From an uncultured Prevotella sp. (lineage in GTDB: Bacteria; Bacteroidota; Bacteroidia; Bacteroidales; Bacteroidaceae), in the NCBI GenBank assembly GCA_900550035.1, contig URQS01000090.1, positions 1 through 7,975 of the forward strand: 7,975 nt of DNA, given 5' to 3'. A program made the translations under genes and the position numbers. Each line of letters begins with the position of its first letter. Position 1 is the stretch's first letter. Under the pieces are notes generated by a model. The model ran no database searches, was not told the origin of the DNA, and saw only the letters and a list, made by a program, of their open reading frames with translations. Positions 5,645 through 7,975 of this stretch are shown here, piece by piece.

Positions 5645-6111
5645 TAAGACATACTCGCAACGTTCTTATGCTTGTGTTGGGCATTGCGGTGGCTGTGTCG
5701 CTTATAGCTGTGTTGCTCTACGAATCGGATACGCTGCCCGTAGGCGTGCTGTCTGGACGTGGAGGTAGCGATGAATTTGTCCTCACCATGCTTATGGAGC
5801 TGCTTACGCTGTGTGCCATTCCGCTGGCGCTACGTCTGTTCCGCTTCAAAGCTATTGCCGCCCGCCTCACCTCGGCAGCAGAATTGTTGCGCTGGGGCAT
5901 GGTTCGTATGCTTATGCTGTGTTTGCCCATGGTGGCAAATACCTTATTATATTATATATACATGAACGTGGCATTCGGGTATATGGCCATAATATTGCTG
6001 CTCAGCCTGTGCTTTGTGCTGCCTACGATGGCACGCTGCGAGGCTGAGATGAATGCCGGCAGCCTGACGGCTGAACATCAGCAGGACAGCGCTGAATCTG
6101 AAAAACAATAG
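5641..6111 (+). CDS. Four-helix integral membrane protein, function unknown
   Basis: A 156-residue protein with four predicted membrane helices: about 8-27 (LMLVLGIAVAVSLIAVLLY), 46-67 (FVLTMLMELLTLCAIPLALRLF), 86-107 and 111-131. The C-terminal 25 residues are hydrophilic, Glu/Gln-rich and presumably cytoplasmic. Between helices 2 and 3 lies a positively charged loop (RLFRFKAIAARL), which fits a cytoplasmic loop. No known family is recognised. It starts within the end of recR (ATGA overlap) and is followed after 2 nt by the glycosyltransferase gene. The spacing suggests one transcript and perhaps a cell-envelope role shared with the glycosyltransferase, but that is inferred only from position. 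Confidence 0.8.
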   Translation: MIRHTRNVLMLVLGIAVAVSLIAVLLYESDTLPVGVLSGRGGSDEFVLTMLMELLTLCAIPLALRLFRFKAIAARLTSAAELLRWGMVRMLMLCLPMVANTLLYYIYMNVAFGYMAIILLLSLCFVLPTMARCEAEMNAGSLTAEHQQDSAESEKQ

Positions 6112-6113
6112 GA

Positions 6114-7304
6114 ATGGTTAAACTGTCGGTAGTTATTGTTAGTTATAAAGTGCGCGCTTATGTAGAGCAATGCCTTGCATCGCTCTTCCTTTCGTTGCGT
6201 GGCATAGACGCTGAGGTGTTTGTCGTGGACAACAATTCGCACGACGGCACCGTTGAACTCATACGCTCTCGTTTTCCGCACGTCAAGGTTATGGACAGCA
6301 GTCATAACCTCGGATTTGCACGTGCCAACAACGCAGCCATCCGTCAGAGCACTGGCGAATATGTACTGCTGCTCAATCCCGACACCATTGTGGCTGAAGA
6401 TACCATACGCTGTGTGCTTGATTTTATGGATGCCCATCCCAATGCAGGTAGTGCTGGTGTAGCCATGCAGTGTGCCGACGGATCGCTTGCTCCTGAGTCG
6501 CGTCGCGGTAGACCTACGCCAATGACAGCCCTCTACAAGATGTGCGGACTGTGCGCCATGTTCCCACGTAGCCGTTTCGGCCGTTACTATATGGGCGGAA
6601 TGTCGTGGAGCGAGGCAGGACGCATTGACGTGGTGAGCGGAGCCTTCTGTATGATGAGGCGTTCGGCGCTGGATAGGGTAGGACTGTTGGACGAAGACTT
6701 CTTCATGTATGGCGAGGACATCGACCTCTCGTGTCGCATAGCCGATGCCGGCTACGAGAACTGGTACATCCCGGCACACATACTGCACTACAAAGGCGAG
6801 AGTTCGCACCAGTCGTCGTTCCGCTATGTCCACGTGTTCTACAATGCCATGCTCATCTTCTTCCGCAAGCATTACGGCAGTGTGAGCCATCTTGTGGCGC
6901 TGCCCATCAAGGCTGCCATATTGTTGAAGGCAACAATGGCGCTTGTCACTATGCAGATGCGCGCCGTAAAGCGTGTTCTCGGCTTTGTTGACTCGCAGCG
7001 CATGCGTCGTGCCGCCTACATATTTATATGTACCAAGGACAGCGAATCCAAGTGTCGCGACATAGCTTTGCGCAACGCTCTTGAGTCGACGTTCGTTGTC
7101 AGCGATGCCAGTTCGATGCCACAGGGGCATAATGATATGCAGTTGCCCGACGCACATAAGGTGTATGTGGTGTACGATACCGACGCATTCGGATTCGGAT
7201 GGGTGTTGCAACAGTTCCGCAATAATCAGCGTAAGGGCGTGTCGATCGGCACGTTCAGCAGCAAGACAGGCAATGTAATCACTTATGAGGAGGTTTTGTC
7301 ATGA
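6114..7304 (+). CDS. Family 2 glycosyltransferase (WbbL/rhamnosyltransferase-like) with extra C-terminal region
   Basis: A 396-residue inverting glycosyltransferase of the GT-A fold, expected to move a sugar from a nucleotide donor to a cell-surface glycan at the inner face of the membrane. The N-terminus has the nucleotide-binding strand LSVVIVSYK (4-12), VFVVDNNSHDGT (35-46), NLGFARANNAAI (65-76) and the metal-site stretch LLLNPDT (85-91). The acceptor-side motifs are GAFCMMRRSALDRVGLLDEDFF and MYGEDIDLSCR (198-208), typical of WbbL-like enzymes. Region 256-280 is hydrophobic and may touch the membrane. Residues about 295-396 form an additional region (AAYIFICTKDS, KVYVVYDTDAFGFGWVLQQF) not part of the GT2 fold that I cannot assign. 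Its end overlaps the acetyltransferase start by 4 nt (ATGA at 7301). Donor and acceptor cannot be told from sequence. Confidence 0.9.
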   Translation: MVKLSVVIVSYKVRAYVEQCLASLFLSLRGIDAEVFVVDNNSHDGTVELIRSRFPHVKVMDSSHNLGFARANNAAIRQSTGEYVLLLNPDTIVAEDTIRCVLDFMDAHPNAGSAGVAMQCADGSLAPESRRGRPTPMTALYKMCGLCAMFPRSRFGRYYMGGMSWSEAGRIDVVSGAFCMMRRSALDRVGLLDEDFFMYGEDIDLSCRIADAGYENWYIPAHILHYKGESSHQSSFRYVHVFYNAMLIFFRKHYGSVSHLVALPIKAAILLKATMALVTMQMRAVKRVLGFVDSQRMRRAAYIFICTKDSESKCRDIALRNALESTFVVSDASSMPQGHNDMQLPDAHKVYVVYDTDAFGFGWVLQQFRNNQRKGVSIGTFSSKTGNVITYEEVLS

Positions 7305-7819
7305 GCGAAATGAATCTTACTACGGTGCGGTTGAGGGCTATGGAGCCTGAAGACCTCGACTTTCTGTACAATATCGAGAACGACCGCGAGCTGTGGAACG
7401 TGGGCAATACCAACGTGCCATACTCGCGCTATGTGCTGCACGACTATATAGCCAACGCCACAAACGACATATACAGCGACGGACAGGTGCGTATGATTGT
7501 GGAGAATGCCGACGGGCATACGGTCGGAATGGCTGACCTATTCGACTTCAATGCCAGCCACAGGCGTGCCGAACTGAGCATCGTCATCATGCGAGGCTGT
7601 CGCCGGTGTGGCTATGCTGAGGCTGCCGTGCGCTACATGCTACATTATGCACAGCGTATTCTGCACCTCAATCAGGTGTATGCCGTGATTTCGGTAGACA
7701 ACAAGCCATCGATAGCTTTGTTTGATAAATGTGGCTTTATAAAGTCGGCAAATCTGCAAAAATGGCTCTTTGATGGCGAAAAATACATAGACGCAGTGGT
7801 TATGAGTAAGTTTTTTTGA
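7301..7819 (+). CDS. GNAT-family N-acetyltransferase (RimJ/RimL-like)
   Basis: A 172-residue cytoplasmic protein of the GNAT fold, which transfers acetyl from acetyl-CoA to an amine. It opens with the RimJ/SpeG-like TVRLRAMEPEDLDFLYNIEND. The central strand is GMADLFDFNASHRRAELSIVI, followed by the acetyl-CoA pyrophosphate loop at 101-106 (R-R-C-G-Y-A in RGCRRCGYAEAAV). The second motif comes next: QVYAVISVDNKPSIALFDKCGF, with the usual N-x-x-S-x-x-L/F-x-x-x-G-F pattern. The substrate is unknown; SpeG-like spermidine or protein N-terminal targets are possible. It is the last gene of the recR run and overlaps the glycosyltransferase by 4 nt. No convincing terminator is seen after it; a T7 run lies at its very end. 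Confidence 0.9.
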   Translation: MSEMNLTTVRLRAMEPEDLDFLYNIENDRELWNVGNTNVPYSRYVLHDYIANATNDIYSDGQVRMIVENADGHTVGMADLFDFNASHRRAELSIVIMRGCRRCGYAEAAVRYMLHYAQRILHLNQVYAVISVDNKPSIALFDKCGFIKSANLQKWLFDGEKYIDAVVMSKFF

Positions 7820-7837
7820 AAAAAGATGACAAAAAGC

Positions 7838-7868
7838 TTTGTTAATTCAAATATTATTCATACCTTTG
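7838..7868 (+). promoter_or_regulatory. Promoter of the tRNA-Asp gene (TTTG-N19-TACCTTTG)
   Basis: TTTG at 7838-7841, exactly 19 nt, then TACCTTTG at 7861-7868: a full match to the Bacteroidetes vegetative promoter pattern. Transcription should start near 7873-7876, about 47 nt before the tRNA. Confidence 0.8.
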
Positions 7869-7873
7869 CACTC

Positions 7874-7909
7874 GCTTAAAAAACGGCAGAACAAGGTTTT
7901 TTATTAAGC
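7874..7909 (+). repeat. Possible stem-loop in the tRNA leader
   Basis: GCTTAAAAAAC (7874-7884) can pair with GTTTTTTATTAAGC (7896-7909), leaving a 3-nt bulge and an 11-nt loop. It lies between the promoter and the tRNA. It may mark the 5' leader removed by processing, or be chance pairing of A- and T-runs. Confidence 0.35.
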
Positions 7910-7921
7910 CTTAATCATACT

Positions 7922-7975
7922 GGTGCGTTAGTTCAGTTGGTTAGAATACATGCCTGTCACGCATGGGGTCACGAG
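7922..7975 (+). tRNA. tRNA-Asp (anticodon GTC), cut by the window end
   Basis: The sequence starts with acceptor GGTGCGT, followed by a D-arm (TTCAGTTGGTTAGAA) and an anticodon stem CATGC/GCATG around the loop CTGTCAC, with GTC at 7956-7958. The variable loop and the first strand of the T-arm follow, and the window ends before the T-loop. About the first 54 of the roughly 77 nt are present. It carries aspartate for GAC/GAU codons. It has its own promoter and is in line with the recR operon. Confidence 0.93.

Noticed and set aside
6078..7211. Long minus-strand open frame (377 codons) opposite the glycosyltransferase
   Set aside because: The plus strand carries intact GT2 motifs and tight operon spacing; the antisense peptide is His/Cys-rich without domain features.
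7811..7826. TTTTTTTGAAAAAA at the end of the acetyltransferase gene, considered as an intrinsic terminator
   Set aside because: The pairing is A/T only with almost no loop and no GC stem.

Overview
The window looks like a chromosomal segment from a Bacteroidales bacterium, with a Prevotella/Bacteroides-type gene set. Three things support this: Bacteroidetes promoter elements (a clear TTTG-N19-TACCTTTG before the tRNA gene, with TAnnTTTG boxes elsewhere), very weak Shine-Dalgarno signals, and a small outer-membrane beta-barrel gene next to recR. Species cannot be fixed from the sequence alone.

There are two halves. The left part (about 1-2620) is AT-richer and looks like the worn remains of a restriction-modification/defence island. 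It holds a C-terminal tail resembling a type I methyltransferase subunit (HsdM), then a four-helix-bundle (S23/IVP family) gene framed by a 31-nt imperfect inverted repeat. Next come a gutted copy of a DUF1016/YhcG-type PDDEXK nuclease gene, a full-length DUF1016 nuclease gene, and a tyrosine recombinase gene that has lost at least two internal pieces. Bacteroidales type I R-M loci commonly carry such recombinases to shuffle hsdS specificity genes. No hsdR or hsdS is recognisable here. Several short, near-perfect palindromes built on CAAGTTG-like cores lie in and around the DUF1016 genes.

The right part (about 2640-7975) is GC-richer and ordinary core genome. A secreted GHL10-type glycosidase is on the minus strand, with a C-terminus resembling a type IX secretion sorting signal. 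It diverges from a small outer-membrane beta-barrel gene. Then recR, a four-helix membrane protein, a family 2 glycosyltransferase with an unassigned C-terminal region, and a GNAT acetyltransferase run in one direction. Two of the three junctions within this run overlap by 4 nt (ATGA) and the third has a 2-nt gap, so the four are probably one operon. The window ends inside a tRNA-Asp(GTC) gene with its own promoter.

The most interesting points are the inverted repeat wrapped tightly around the four-helix-bundle gene (a possible compact mobile or RNA-excised element) and the palindromic DNA that encodes the linker of the DUF1016 proteins at the same place in two paralogues. The other left-half genes record decay by internal deletion.
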